Assembly: GCA_028023455.1 (NCBI GenBank)
Contig: JAQFVV010012507.1
Location: 4,010,901 to 4,074,900 of the forward strand
Direction: 5' to 3'
Source: Epiperipatus broadwayi
Lineage: Eukaryota; Onychophora; Udeonychophora; Euonychophora; Peripatidae
Length of the DNA stretch: 64,000 bases
Shown here: one piece after another, positions 49,380 through 63,584 of the stretch
How the letters are laid out: every line of letters starts with the position of its first letter
Numbering within the stretch: the first letter of the stretch is position 1
Notes under the pieces: generated by a model
Seen by the model: only the letters and a program-made list of their open reading frames with translations
Told to the model about the DNA's origin: nothing
Database searches by the model: none
Program-made: the position numbers and the translations under genes

Positions 49380-52300
49380 GCTATCTGTCTAGCTACCTAT
49401 CTACCTGTTGTCTATCTATCTATTTGTTTTTCTATTTACTTATCTAATTATTTTTGTAATTGTACATCTAATTATCTATCTTATTTATCTTTTTATGTAC
49501 CCATTTATAAAATCAATCAATGTATCTAAATAAATGTATATATATATATATATATATTTATTTATTTATTTATCGTCTCTCACTGACTGCTCTATCCTAC
49601 CCAAATTTAAACTATTTGGTATCAAATTGTGTGTGTAGCAATATTAAAAATGTAAAGACATATGTAGAATTCACCATAAACATGCACACATTTCGATATC
49701 AAATTTAAGGCAATAAATAAAGATAAATAATATAATTTAGATTTCTTCTTTTAGTTATATAAAAATATATAATTTTAATCATTTATTTTGAATTGTAAAA
49801 TCCGTTATTTATTGCTTTGTTTAAATTTCATTTAGTAATAATTTTAGAAATAGATTGTAATATTTAATTAAAAGTAAAAATAATCATATGTTCCCTTTTG
49901 TATTTGAAATTTTAAAAGCAATGGCCGGTGAGAGAGAATAGACTAATTAAAAAGAAAAATTCCCTAAAATCTAATTGCAAAAATTAAATGTAAAATCTAA
50001 ATGTAAACAATAGAAAGGCAGCTTTCTCTATAATTAAAATTAACAAAAATGCATTGATTATTCTCAGGGCAGATTAATTGGAATCCAAAAATAAGCTAAC
50101 AAAAATGTAAAAGATAAGAACTAAGAAAGAAGGCCATTTTGGACTTTCTAAAAACTTAGAGTTTAACTTTAGCTGTGCTCTCAATCAGTTGAGAGTCCCC
50201 AAGATCTTAAATTATTTTTATGTGCCACAGTATGCGTGAATAGAAAGCACCCAGACTATTCTCCATCCGGAGATGGCCTATCATATGCCAAACCTTCCAT
50301 TACCCTTCATAAATTCAACCACGAAGATCTGCTGCCTAAAATAATTTGAAAGCTGCTGCTGTTAAATTACATGAATCATCTTAATGCTGTAAAGAACTGC
50401 TAATGTTAGAATCATGAACAATTTGCTACTGATCACTGAATTGAAAAACTTCTCATAAAACAGGTACCTGTATCCAAATTCTCTAGAGTACTCTACTAAT
50501 ATCCCACTATAGCTTATTCATTCTTTATATAACGTATAAACTATAAACTGTAAATTCTCGTTTGTAAAACTAAAATTAATTATTAAATTTTTTTAATGTA
50601 AAGTTCTTTAATAATCTAGCCTGCCTAACTCTAACTTTCTTGGGTACGTATTTCTAAAATCTACATTTTATTATATAATTATCACATGCTCGTAATTTTC
50701 CAAGTATAAATCTATGATCACTTGAAACAGTAGATGCATGTCAAATTTTCATTAATATTTACTTTCATAAATAGCTTAATATTTTCATATAAATTGACAC
50801 GCATTCGATGCTTCATTTATTGTAATGCAGCGGTCTATTGCTTAGCAAATGGTTGACGTATTAATTTAAACATCACCCAGTTTACATATTGTTTATATTT
50901 TATTAAATTTTGATTACTAATTCCATAAATTTGCATTTCTTTGAGAGTCACCAATGTTCTTTATTAAATGTTGATGATGTAGGGCTGAGGTATAAAATAT
51001 ATTTAAATCTTAACAGAGACGATTTGTACATTATACATGTGTTACGTTTTAGAGATGCGATGACCCATTACAAGCCTTGAATATTCCCAATTCTATAGGG
51101 TTGAAGTTAACCCCAGTTGTCCTACACAAACGGACATAATAAATGCTCCCATAGGGCTAGATGAAAGTCACACAGCCAGCAAGCAATCGTGGCATGAACC
51201 ACTTGTCCCTGGTTATGCTTATGTGACACCTTACCTCTTTGGGCTGATGGCAAATGCCAGCCTATTGTTCTTATAAACTCATTCATGGCTTTGCAGTTTC
51301 AATACTGCCATTCCATATTGCCTTTCTAAAATGTACCATGTGTTCCTTTAATTAACTTTATTATTCTATGTATCACTCCATCCTTCCATTAGTGACATAA
51401 CTCACTCTCAAATAAATGTTTGCCCCTAGTTATTAGTAAATATCTTTAATTAAATAAATATATGTCTGCCACTACTATTATAAATCTTACTTTAGACTCT
51501 TGTATTGCAAAAGTATAAATCCCTAAAGGCATGCCTGCCTTAGAAATACTTTCTCGAGAATTTTAGGTAGCTAGATTATGTCATCAAATAAATGTATTTC
51601 TTTTTGTAAACATAACAGTATTGGAAAATATCGCTACTGAGATCTTAAGTATAAAGTATTATTGGTAAAATGATTTCATATAAATGTTTATAAATAAATA
51701 AATGTATTTCTTGAATATATAACAGTATCAGAAAATTCCATTACTCAATTTAAATATTACCAAATATTATTAGTAAATAATTTATTATTAAAATGTTTCA
51801 ATAAATAATTTCAAACTATACGTCTGCAGTTACGTTTTATTTATTCGATACCCATTCTATATATTTCCTCGATTTTGTAAATATAAATGTTTAATTAATA
51901 TTAGTGTTATTATTGATTAACTTGAAAATAAAATCATGAATCTCTTGCAACATCCCTGACCACCATGCCTAAAGAAATGTTTACTAATGTCACATCATAT
52001 GCATTGTTTCATAGATTGTATTGTGGAACTGATAAACTATGTTCGAACTTAGTACTATGGGTGGCTTCGCTACCTAGATGGTGCTGCAGTTCTGTGTGGT
52101 GGTCAAATTCTGCACTATGTTAACGAATCACACGTTTTCTGACCATTACAATATATATATATTGTACCAGTATACATATGCGTTACATTATTTTAAAATT
52201 AATACATAAAGGGAAAAATAAATCTTAAATAAAAAGTGTTTTATTAAAAACCGAAAAAAGAATTAAAAGAGTTATGTTAACAGATATATATCACACAGAT

Positions 52301-54520
52301 GGAAAGCTTTAAAACTTTTTCTTTTAAAAAAAAAGTATTTAAATGTACTTTTTGCAAAAAAAAAAAATAAAGATCTTAAGATAAAAATTAATATTTTTCA
52401 TTTAAAAACAATGGAAAGAAAAATGTTAATTGGATTCAATTTTTAAAAAAATCATGTTTTAATCTTAAAGCGGAAATGATTGTTTTATTAATTAAACACA
52501 AAGTACACTAACCCTTCAGGCACTTAAATAATTAAAAGATTAGGTAAGAAAATAAAAAAAATAGCTTGACCAATGAAAGCACAGCCACAGCACTGACCAA
52601 AAAAGAGACTCTAGGATTAGTGGCATCTTGCTCATGGATCCAAAAATTTACTGATGAGGGAGGCCTAATTCTATAAAAAGAAAAAATGAGTGGTTTTTGT
52701 CTTAGAGCTCACTGCTAATATACCATTATAACTGTAGATGTATTGTAGACTCCACGATGTAGGAGTCTGCAATAGATTTAATTTTCTGACAATCAGCTGA
52801 TGCCTCTCAATGACAGTTTTTGACCAAAGGAATGGCAAGTAACAGCTTCATTTCAAAGAAGGACAGACAATCTATGGAAGTGATCATGAAGATGGACCTC
52901 TAAATCTATGGAATCTATAAAATATGAACTCTTGTGTTTATCTAATATGAGCTTTTTCAAATTTACAATTAGTAACTGAAAATAAGAACTCTTAACTGAC
53001 CTAAACAGGAAATTTCCAAATCAATTATTAATAATAATTTTTATGCATATATTTAATTATTCATGTCTACTTTTCATGTGTTAATTAAAATGTATTCAAT
53101 TTATGTTGGGTATAGATAGCTGCATAGAATCATTAATGTAGTGCATGATTTTTAAAGAATATCCTTTTTGCACCAAGAATTATCATTATCTTGGATTAAA
53201 CATAATCCATACCTGCATATACATGTCATGCACAAATATAGCTCAAAAAGCAAGAACTCTATAAATTATTACTGTCATCCAGAGATAAATAAGTAAATAT
53301 GTAGCAGTTTATTATAAATTACTTTCAAATTATTTTTAGGTTTACCCTATTGTAAGTAAGTAGTTTTGTTGGGATCATTAAAAAAAAGGACATTATGCTT
53401 CATGAAATAAAGTCACATACACTGCAATTTATGAAACAGAAATTGGATAGAATAAAGAAATTAAGACTAAGAAATATATTTTAAAACAATTATTTCATAA
53501 CTAACTGATTAACAATAAACAAAGAAATGACATGATAGTATAAAAATTTAAATACTTATTTCATCTAAAATTATATTTTCAAAAAAATTATAATCAATCA
53601 CTGGATTTCTATTCATAAATTAACTTTTAATAAATTAAGTTATTTCTTTAAAAGAACTACGAGTTAGAAAAACAGCCTTTTTAAATTTAAAACAAAGATA
53701 ATCTTTGGTTTAGCTTAGTTAATATTTTGTCAAGGTTTTAGGAAAGAAAAATAATGTTTCACAAAAGATAAACAATAGTTTAAAAAATATGTTTCATACT
53801 TTGATAACATAAACTTAATAAAAATATCTAAAATTATCAGTTTTTATAAACAAAAATTTATTACTTTATATAAAAAAAATCTTTTTTTTCTATGAATAAA
53901 AATACAGTTTGCACAAAAAATACCTCCAATCATGGTTTTACTTTGTTTCTTAGGAATTTCTTCCCAATTTTAATTTCAAGTTCCAATTGAGTTCTCCTCT
54001 TGAAGAGCCATATATAAACATCATTGATTTGCCCTTTTTATGTTTTGCGGTGTTTAATTTCTCGAATAACAAAAGTAAAATTTTATCCATTTTCTTTTGA
54101 TAAATCTGCCAGGTGAGACTAACACAGACAGAGACTCATACTCTTGGCTGAAGATAAGATTGCTGAATACTCTATATTTTTATTTCAGTGAATACAGGAT
54201 ATATGGAGGAAGATGTCTAGTTTTAACTGAATTTAGCAAACAGTTTCCATTATAGAAACTATTATTATGACTAAATTCATAAAAATCTATAAGTTTGATT
54301 AAAACTTCTAAAATTATATACAATAACTTGGTGAAGGCTTCTGATTTTTTCTTTATGAGTTTGATTAAAACTTGACTGCTCTCTATTCAACAGCTATGTT
54401 AGGACTATCTTCTTACCTGATATTTGATCTTCTGACTTATTCATACCCCAATTATTTTTTCAAGAACAATTTTGCCTAGAAGCCAATCATGATCTGTCTA
54501 TAATCTCATAATTTTTATAA
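49380..54520. other. Intron 4, first part: no gene
   Basis: 49.9-52.15 kb is richer in G+C than its surroundings and ends CTGACCATTACA, the mirror of the 29657 terminus. It includes a ~117-bp tandem duplication (51580-51790). 52.2-54.5 kb is plain AT-rich DNA with a short inverted repeat at 52746-52773 (GACTCC...GGAGTC). No open frame with a known motif. Confidence 0.35.
51578..51790. repeat. Imperfect tandem duplication, ~117 bp
   Basis: AAATAAATGTATTTCTT with ATAACAGTATTGGAAAAT and TATTATTGGTAAA recurs once with about 25% divergence. Confidence 0.7.
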
Positions 54521-54529
54521 CAACCAATT

Positions 54530-54622
54530 AAGTAATATTTACTAAGGCTGTAACCTTTAGGAATAAGCGTCTGAAAAATTTGAAGGTAGGGACCTCTACA
54601 GGTCTTAGCCACAAGCTTACAC
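54530..54622 (+). repeat. Dispersed repeat R2, copy 1
   Basis: TAATATTTACTAAGGCTGTA then ACCTTTAGGAATAAGCGTCT and GGGACCTCTACAGGTCTTAG then CCACAAGCTTA. The same order occurs at 60565-60652. Confidence 0.75.
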
Positions 54623-54850
54623 TAGAAAGAAAAGAGGGAAACCCTTCTTTACTTCAACCTACTTTTATATATGAATAGGTGAAGCTGAAGTGGTTAGATC
54701 TAAGAGTGTGAAACTATTCAATACTTCACTAATTAAGTCCACAATTCTTATTATACATTAATACTCATGAAATCTTATGATTTACAATGAGTCAATGGAA
54801 AGATCTTATAGCAAGAAATCTATTACGATAATTTAAAGTTGTAATTATAA

Positions 54851-54999
54851 ATTTTATTAAACACACATTATTATATTAAGTAATATTTACTAAGGCTGTA
54901 ACCTTTAGGAATAAGTGTTGAAATTTTCAGACGCTTATTTCTAAAGGTTACAGCCTTAGTAAATATTAATTAATATAATAATGTGCATTTAATAAAACG
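54851..54999. repeat. Repeat R2 as a foldback
   Basis: TAATATTTACTAAGGCTGTA with ACCTTTAGGAATAAG (left, to 54915) faces its reverse complement (54933-54999, CTTATTTCTAAAGGTTACAG). The centre is 17 bases. Arm homology extends outward beyond R2 into TTTTATTAAACACACATTAT. Confidence 0.9.
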
Positions 55000-57088
55000 T
55001 ATATTAAGAACCAATTAAGTAAATCTTTACACATATAATTTTTTAGATATTTCCCTCCTTAATCATAGACATTGAAAAACAAGCAATTTAAATTAACATC
55101 ATAAAATTCTTGGCATTTCTTTCTAATTAAAAAAAATTCTTGCAAAAAGAAACACAAGATTATCAGTTAATTACACTGATTTGATTTTTTGTAATAAAGA
55201 GAAATAAAAAGAAAAGAAAAACAACAACTCCAATTAGAAAGAAAATTTACCAAATAATTAAAATTCTAATTTTTTTTTTCTTTTTAAAAATACTCTTAAA
55301 TATAAAACACGATCTCTTTTTAAAGTTAAAATTAATGTTTATTAAATAATTTATAAAAAAAAATTTCCTTAGTAAATTTTCATAGTTTGAAAAGCTACTA
55401 ATTAAATATAACTACAGAAAAGAAAGAGGAAAAAAAAACTTGTTTACATTTTTTTATTGTTTTCTCTTCCTTCTACAATCATTTATAACTTATTAAAATA
55501 TTCCCATATTAAAATCATATTATTATTTAATAAATATAATGTTTGAGAATTTTTATGCTATTACTTTTGAAGTTAAAATATTTAGTCAAATGAAGACCCA
55601 TTAAAATTATGCATGGGCAAATTAAATAATTTCCCTATTTCTTAAATAATTCAATACTTGAACATGTGCAGCATGCTGCCAGCTATCTAGTTATTTTTAT
55701 TGCAGCTATGTAGCCAACTGGTTATAATACCTGTGTACATAACCTGAACTGACATTGATGAAGTTCCTTTTTGCTTTAAAATAAACAAATGCATCATGTT
55801 TACATCAGCAAACTATACAAAAAATGAAGCAGACATCTATTATTTGGGTTGCCAGTGATATTAAATTTAGTTTGCTAATAGTGTTGAAATTTTTTTGGTG
55901 GATTTGATATTGAAGCCAGATCTAAATAAATGATATTATTAATTACGAAATAATAACCAATTAAGTAAAAATAAAGATTAGGTCTGACTTTAAACTGTCT
56001 TTACATTGATAATGAAATACAAATAATATTAATAAATACATATTAAACATTAAATTTGCACAATAATTAATATATATCAACAGCAATCATTATTGTCATA
56101 TTTAAAACTGATATAAATTTTTATGCCAGCCCACAATTTCAACACTAGTAGTATCTTAGATTAATACTACCAAATATGTAAAGATTAAATATATGCTATA
56201 ATCTTAATATATAGTTTGCTGACATAGAAGTGAGAATTCGTTTATTTTGCAATTAGAGGTAACATTGTGTAAAGTCTTCCTGATGCAAATTAGGACAAAA
56301 ATGAAAATCAGATATTCCCTAGGAAGTTGGCAAAAATTGTCTATGTGTTAATGGTTTAATGGGAATCTATTACACTTTATCCTAATATAAAAATAACACT
56401 AAAAACCTCATAATGCATTTTTATTCTCGATCTATTATTTCTATTATTTATTATTCTATAAAGGTTTCATTTATCTTCTTCACAAAATGCCTTACTAAAT
56501 AAAGAAAAAATCAGGAATTAGTATAAACAACATATTTTTTGATGAATTTGTCCGCTTAGACTTTCATTCATATAACAGTTCTACATTCCTGCTTTTGTAA
56601 ACACTAAAACATTTTAAACTTTAAATTAAACCACCGTTTTTTAAAGTAAAATTGAAGCTTAAATAATAAACTTGACATAGTTATCTGATATATTTTTTGA
56701 AAGATTTAGTATCAAAATAAAATTCCACGAGATTTTTTTTCTCTCAGCGAACAATTAAATGTTATATTTAATGCAATTTTAGATAACATGAACAACTTTT
56801 ATAAAATTCGAAATAAAGTTTGTCTTTATCAGACTTTTTATACGAGTATGTAAGAATAGTTTAATCATTAAATATTTAATGTTTTGCTTATTTCTTGTAT
56901 TAAACAATCTGTAAAATAGATTTATATTATTAATAAATACTTAATTATCTCAAATATTGTTGATACCATAACATCTGAAATAATTGGAAATAATACTTTT
57001 TAAAATAATTGAAACCAAGCATTGAGTGTTATTTTATTATTTTAATTGTAATAAATAAAACAAAATCATACAAAAATATTTTTTGTAG
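55000..57088. other. Intron 4, last part: no gene
   Basis: AT-rich; nothing recognised on either strand before the exon e acceptor. Confidence 0.4.
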
Positions 57089-57188
57089 GTTGCACACCAT
57101 ATAAGGATCTCCAATTGGCTGCAGAAGTTAAAGAAGCTCTGGAGTCAGGGCATCGGCTGGTCATACCAACTTATTGCAACAGTGAATT
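57089..57188 (+). CDS. Tyrosine kinase exon e: alpha-G region
   Basis: Internal exon with acceptor TTTTTTGTAG and donor GTAAGT. Two bases complete the split Gly of TLG, then 32 codons and two bases (phase 1 in, phase 2 out). It encodes CTPYKDLQLAAEVKEALESG followed by HRLVIPTYCNSE. This is the receptor tyrosine kinase segment G-x-PY...(L/V)...L..GHR...P..C..EL, again most like FGFR/VEGFR kinases. The next exon should begin with the third base of a Leu/Phe codon and carry the CW...RP motif of alpha-H/alpha-I. I found no such sequence between 57189 and 64000, so the gene probably continues past the window. Confidence 0.88.
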
Positions 57189-57439
57189 GTAAGTAAATAC
57201 ATAATGTGAGCCTCTTAAAAATATACAGTATACAAAAAGACAATCAGAATGACAGAAACACACAACACACACACACCTATATATATATATAATAACTATT
57301 AAAACTCTTATGAATGCCAGACAAGTGGATGAAGCTTAGCCAAAATTATCATTATCAAAATCTTAGCTTAATCAGTGATAAATTAATAAAAACTCTCTGA
57401 AAATAATCTGTCATATTTTACCTTGCTTTCAGAAGTGGA

Positions 57440-58155
57440 TTAGTCCAGATTCCTTCCTTATCTCATTAGATTGAGCATGCAATCCCATTAACCAATGTGT
57501 AAACATGTAGATAACCAATGTATAAACATGGACAAATAGTAAAACTTAAGTATGACCAATGTGTAAACATGTGTATAAAATCCTACCATTAGTTAGGCTC
57601 TCTGAATTTCATTGATGACAGTAAGGGAGAGGATCTAGCAATAAATAATCAGCCTTTTTGAAGGCAAATGAGAGAATGTCTACCTAATGTAAATGACAGT
57701 ATGTGCTCTTAAGAGAGAGAATGTTTGTCTACCTGAATAACTGAATGTGCTCTCCATTGAAGCCACATCCAACAGCAAAGGGGTTTCTACTATATTCAAT
57801 ACCTATACTTCTATGCAGTGAGGTAAGTCTATAACAGGACTGGAAGCTGCTACGACTATGGCAGACTTAAGGCAAGCTGTCTAGTTCAGCTGTAAGAGTC
57901 ATTTAACAAACTTAAGGCAAACTGTCCAGTACAGCCAGAAGAGTTAAGACTCAAACTCACAAGACAAGTTAATATATGTAGCTGGAAGTGACTCCAGTCA
58001 TTCAGCATGACCAGTCATTATTGACTAAGTTATACAATCAATTGACTGTATAATATGTATGTATATTACTTGTAATAAATTATACATATTAAATTGTGAG
58101 TGCTTATATTTTTTGATATTACTGTTGGTTTGAGTTGGAACCCTACATTTCAGCC
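57440..58155 (+). mobile_element. Possible solo LTR or unknown repeat
   Basis: A richer-in-GC block after exon e. It has internal ACCAATGTGTAAACATG repeats (57494-57570), a TATA-like GTATAAAATCC at about 57573, GACTTAAGGCAAGCTGTCTA repeated imperfectly (57866 and 57909), AATAAA at 58075, and a GGAACCCTACA end at about 58147. These resemble LTR promoter, poly(A) and terminus features, but no target duplication or internal domain was seen. Confidence 0.3.
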
Positions 58156-59418
58156 AAACACAACATACATAAATCTCAGGGTTATAGAATTAAATATAAC
58201 TATAGAGTAAATGTATCCAATACTATTTATATGGTTAGGGGATTCTCTCTAAATTTTTAATTATAATGACATCAAGTCTGTTGTTATCTCAGGGTTTTAA
58301 ATTGTTGAATATAATAAATAAAGCTCTCAAAATTTTAATATTTAAATATAAATTGTATAACATATACAGATGAATAACAAAGAGTATTTTATTTAATAAA
58401 AACCATATTTTTCAGTAACTAACTATTAATAATTATATTATAAGTTTTACAGTTAGTGATTAATATCAACAACATTACTTCTAAAAATGAGTGTATCTTT
58501 AAAAGTAGTAATATGATAATATCATGTGACTATAAATCATCAATTGGATGACGAATGTGATAATATGAAAGACAAAAGTCAAAATAATTTAATAAATATA
58601 AAATCAATTTATTTACTAAATAGAAGTAAAACAATAATTAATTACATTTTTATTAAATTCTTTATCATAAAAGATTTCAAATGTTTTTTTTTAAATATAG
58701 GAGCTTTATCTAAAGGTATACTATACACAAAAATGTATATATCTAAGCTTAATTGGACAAGCAATGAAGAAGGTTGTTATGTAAATAGTAAATTAAAAAT
58801 AATGTTGTATATGACATTATTGATATCACTTAGTCAATCTCTTAAAATATGATTAGTGTGATATAATTTGAAATATTTATGCAAAACTTCCAAATCCAGT
58901 GGTAAAACTCTTCCATACCTTCAGAATCAATAGCATTTTATGGGTGCTTCTACATTATGCTACATACCATGATGCAACAACACAATTACATCCTAAAAGT
59001 TTTCTTATAAAATTAAAAAGTAAAATATAATACAGATGATGCCATAGACCAGCCAACAACTATATCACTACTTCAACTGTAGATATTCCATAAAAGAAGC
59101 TACTCCTATCTTAATCTTAACTAACAAACTATATTATACATAGCTATGACTATATGATAAAAATTTTCTAAATGGATACATGAGGGACAAGAAGACCTTC
59201 TTAATTCTAATAATCCTAATGACAAAATTTAGTGACTCTCTGTCCTTACTTAGAGGTTCAATATTGGTGTGGTATCAGTCTCATTACCAAAAATAAAGGA
59301 AAGTACATTGCTTCACTTTGTATAATATCATCATCATAGTACCCAAATATCTAATCTAGGAGATATAATCTGCTAATGGTAAATATCTAAAACTAAGGGA
59401 GAGTTCTCTCAATCCCTG

Positions 59419-59421
<3 letters not shown>

Positions 59422-59492
<71 letters not shown>
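59422..59492. repeat. (TA)n microsatellite
   Basis: About 35 TA units. Confidence 0.95.
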
Positions 59493-59494
<2 letters not shown>

Positions 59495-60564
59495 GATTTT
59501 TTTGATCATAGCTATTTAACACATTTCATTCTAAACATTAAAAAAAAATTCATTTGTAGATACATTTCTAATTCTTTCATCTCTTTTTGGTATATTACAT
59601 TGTCTGAAACCGATCAAAAAAATGCAAGTCAAATGTCCATAAACTTAACAGTTATATACAAAACATCACACTAAATAGGCACACACATGCACAAATAGCA
59701 ACACACAAATAATTTCAAATCATGTTCATGCCATAACTGCTATGCCAATATTAATTAATAAATCAAAAATAATATTCTAATTTTTGATGAATTATAACTG
59801 TTTTAAATTTGAAGTATAATAATTATTATTAAATACATCTCATCATCTTTGACAATACAAAGATAAAATAACTCTTTTGTGCATTTACAACCCACTTTTA
59901 AATCAATTATTGGCTTTTCAATAGCAAATAAACACTTCTACTGCTAACATAAGTGCATAATAACATATAAAAAGAAATTACATCTAAATAACAATTAGTT
60001 ACCCATTACAATACTTTTATATATACATGTCTGAGATGATATTGGAGCAAAGAAACAACATAAAAGACAAATAAATTGATCTACATATTTACCCTACTCA
60101 GACAGTAAAAGAATCGATTAAATATTCTTTAACCAGAAAATAGAAGTTTATTTGTACAGTCTATAAATAAAGCTTCTTAGGCATATACAAAGATAATGTC
60201 AATAATTACAAAGTGAATAAATATTAGTAGACATATGGACAAATTCCGTGGGATAGACAATACACATGGTGGATCCAATTAAGGGGAAATTTCAAAGGTT
60301 CTTTACAATAGCCAATTGAGATTGCCAATGATATAGTAGATGAAAAATAGTGAGAAATTAACATTTCTAGTAATGTTTCATCATTTAATTCACTGATAAT
60401 TACACAATTTATGACTCAGCAACAAATCTTACAAATTTTTGCAAGAATACTAGTTTTTCACAAATTAACATTAACTATAATTATATTTATCTAAGTGTTC
60501 ACAATAACTTGTTAAATGTCATCCATTAGGTGATTAGTATATAAATTTATGATATTCATTTAAA

Positions 60565-60652
60565 TAATATTTACTAAGGCTGTAACCTCAAGAATATGCA
60601 TCTAAAAAATGTGAAGGAAGAGACCTCTGCAGGTCTTAACCACAAGCTTAGT
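60565..60652 (+). repeat. Dispersed repeat R2, copy 3
   Basis: AATATTTACTAAGGCTGTAA then AGACCTCTGCAGGTCTTAAC and CACAAGCTTA, about 15% diverged from copy 1. Confidence 0.75.
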
Positions 60653-61522
60653 ATACACAATTCTTTAAATGACAATATTTTTTAGTATGTTGAATATAAA
60701 CAAGAACAATGCCTAAATATATACAGGTAGTATTCATGTTTTTCCACTTGAGTTAAGTTATATGCACATTTAGTAGATGTCAATTATTCATTAGTGTTAT
60801 GTAAGCCACACATTCAATTCCTTAATCTTATAAGATATGAATGGTTAGATGCAATTCTCAACTGATAAATTAGACATGCATTCTTTCTTTTGAGTTTTAC
60901 CTTTATACAGCTAGAATAAATTTTTAGTCTAGAGTCTATGGAATGTTTGTTACAAAGTTATGCAAAATCTTTTTCATTAAATAGCAAATTTCACACAATC
61001 CCATTTTATCATTAATATTAAAGATTGAGGTCATGTAAATTAAATTTGAGTGATAGATGCACATATACATTTTAAACAATTATACTCAATCTAATGGTTA
61101 GTTGATTGAAAGATAATGTGATATATCTTGCTCAAAGATGACTACATTCTTATCCTTTCTTTATAACAAAAAAAAATCTTTTTAGATACTAGTTTGGTAA
61201 AAAAAAATACCTAAAGAAAGTTGTATTTTAGAACTTAAATTGAATATCAACTGGCTAGTCCTGCCAGATGATGGTGATTGCAAGAATGATGTAGAGTATT
61301 GGGAAAAACAATCCTAATAATAATTTTTCTTTTTTATATATCTTTATATTTACAGACTATTGCTTAAATATCTATTTTCCTTCTCCGATCAAAAGGTTTC
61401 TTTCTCCTATAGGTCAACCTCAGAGGTCAACCCACCCTTTGCACTAAGATAATTAGCTGGAAATATTCAATATTTTTTTCTCTTTTGAAAAAGAAAAAAA
61501 AAACATTTTGACTTCTAAATAA

Positions 61523-61893
61523 TATACAAAATTAACAAAGCGTATGCCACACTTGAATAAGAAGCTATAAAGATACACAGAAATTATTACACGCTAAGCG
61601 CTTTCGAGGTCTTTTGCCTCATATTCATAGCGGTACTGTGAGCTGCAGAACTAAAAAATAGGGCAAGGGAAACAAAACAGTATGCAAAGCATATGCAAAT
61701 GAACTAGATAGTCCAATGTTTGGAGATGTCAAAGCAGGTATCTCGTCTATTGATGGAGTTATTATTGCCATTAATAAAATATGCTTCTCTGATTTTCCGC
61801 TTGATGTCATTTTTCTCAATACAGACTATTTTAGGGCTGGAAGGTTCAAACAAATGTCCTGTCTTCTTGGAATGCTCTAAAAATGTTGATGAA
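61523..61893 (-). pseudogene. Penelope-like element family D, minus arm of an inverted pair
   Basis: On -, frame 61916-61704 encodes STFLEHSKKTGHLFEPSSPK, KNDIKRKIREAYFINGNNNS and INRRDTCFDISKHW. This is the C-terminal end of a PLE GIY-YIG nuclease (S.L..H...TGH.F, KR...EA.....N..S.NRR). The tail carries GAGGCAAAAGACCTCGAAAG. Only this 3' portion is present. Confidence 0.78.
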
Positions 61894-61905
61894 AAACAAT
61901 GATAA

Positions 61906-62278
61906 TTCATCAACATTTTTAGAGCATTCCAAGAAGACAGGACATTTGTTTGAACCTTCCAGCCCTAAAATAGTCTGTATTGAGAAAAATGACATCAAGC
62001 GGAAAATCAGAGAAGCATATTTTATTAATGGCAATAATAACTCCATCAATAGATGAGATACCTGCTTTGACATCTCCAAACGTTGGACTATCTAGTTCAT
62101 TTGCATATGGTTTGCATACTGTTTTGTTTCCCTTGCCCTATTTTTTCGTTCTGCAGCTCACAGTACCGTTATGAATATGAGGCAAAAGACCTCGAAAGCG
62201 CTTAGCGTGTAATAATTTCTATGTATCTTTATAGCTTCTCATTCAAGTGTGGCATACGCTTTGTTAATTTTGTATATT
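61906..62278 (+). pseudogene. Penelope-like element family D, plus arm of an inverted pair
   Basis: Near-identical mirror of 61523-61893 across a 12-nt centre (AAACAATGATAA). It has the same protein segment, but RR before DTCFD is broken by a stop (CGA to TGA), and KHW reads KRW. Only a handful of differences over about 370 bp makes this the youngest foldback in the window. Confidence 0.8.
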
Positions 62279-62289
62279 AAATTATCGAA

Positions 62290-63130
62290 TGAGAAGTCTT
62301 AAAATCTTTAATACTTTACTTCTAAATAATATGAAATCAAATCGAATCATATATATATATATATATATATTCTCTACATTTCTAAAATAATAAAAATAAT
62401 TATTTAGCAAATAAAGTGGTTGACAGTGTATTTCATCTGCCCAACAATCCATTGGTTCATCAACCCATTAATCACTTAAAATGTGCTGGAATTGGTTATC
62501 AAAGATGTCTATTATAAATTTACGTATTTCACTGTAAAATATAGTATTCCATATCATAATTAAATACATAAATGAAAGATGAAGCTGTAATATGGCATAA
62601 ATATACATACATACACATATATACATACACATATGTCACAATAAAAACACTAAACTAATCTGATCAAATAGAAGCTTTTGTGACTACTACTTGAATATAA
62701 TGCATTAACTATGCTATGAACTGAAGTATTAATGAATAAATAAACCAGCAAATCACTATGCAAATATCAATCACTGTCTCACAGACAAATGAAATGAATC
62801 TGTATTAACTCACCCCACACACTCACAGTTTCTGAGACAAGCCACCCTCCTTCCATCACCAAATATCCATCAAGAAATACTAAATGTTTTTAAAACTTCT
62901 AAACAGCATCTGCAAGTAACTTTTACAAACAAGATTATGGATATTCTTTTAAAGTGAACTTATTTAAAGATTTCATATTGTTTCGCTTTTTCTTAAGTTA
63001 AACGTAATTGGTTACTTCTGACACAATGTTATTTACTTAATTTTTTTTTCTTGTGCCCATTTATAAGATCACAATATATATATATATATATGAAATAAAT
63101 AAAACGTCTGTTACTTAAAAACAAAATTGT
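62290..63130. other. No gene seen
   Basis: AT-rich with (TA)n at 62348-62371 and 63072-63092. Nothing else recognised. Confidence 0.4.
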
Positions 63131-63132
63131 AA

Positions 63133-63202
63133 TTATAATTGAAATAATAAATTTAATAGTTTACAAACTATTACAAACAATCCTTAAATCCACAGAAGTA
63201 TA
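63133..63202 (+). repeat. Dispersed repeat R1, copy 5
   Basis: AATTGAAATAATAAATTTAA then TAGTTTACAAACTATTACAA and AATCCACAGAAGTA, truncated after that. Confidence 0.7.
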
Positions 63203-63584
63203 TACCATATACACTATGTAATAAAATAAATTCTACAAGAGTATATAGATAATTATCAGCTATTACTGTAATAAATATATTACTTTGTTAATCCAGGCAT
63301 TGGATAAACCATATCTTTGTCAAATCATGACTAAGGTAAATATTAGAAGATACATTAGCATATCCATATGTGTCTAAGCATACATTAAACTAATTGATTA
63401 TTATCATAAATTTAAAAATTTACATTTGTATATTGACATTGCAGTTACATATGTCATTAGATTAAGTAACCAGAGCTTGGTAAGTGGAATGTTATTGGCT
63501 CTTATTTTTATAGAGTACTTAAAGATAAATGTGATCCATGCTTTTTTTTTACTTTTCAATTTATATTATTATTTTCTAGTCGAA

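Larger units (their letters stand above)
58160..61520. other. Downstream of exon e: no gene
   Basis: Expected to be the next intron. It contains (TA)n at 59422-59492 and R2 copy 3. The 108-codon frame at 58526-58852 has no known motif, and no alpha-H/alpha-I kinase exon was found. Confidence 0.4.

Noticed and set aside
52650-52690. CTGATGAGGGAGG considered as another hammerhead
   Set aside because: No GAAA or helix II partner at the right distance and no helix I pairing.
58526-58852. 108-codon frame considered as the next kinase exon or a gene
   Set aside because: Lacks the CW and RP motifs expected for alpha-H/alpha-I, and codon content is that of random AT-rich DNA.
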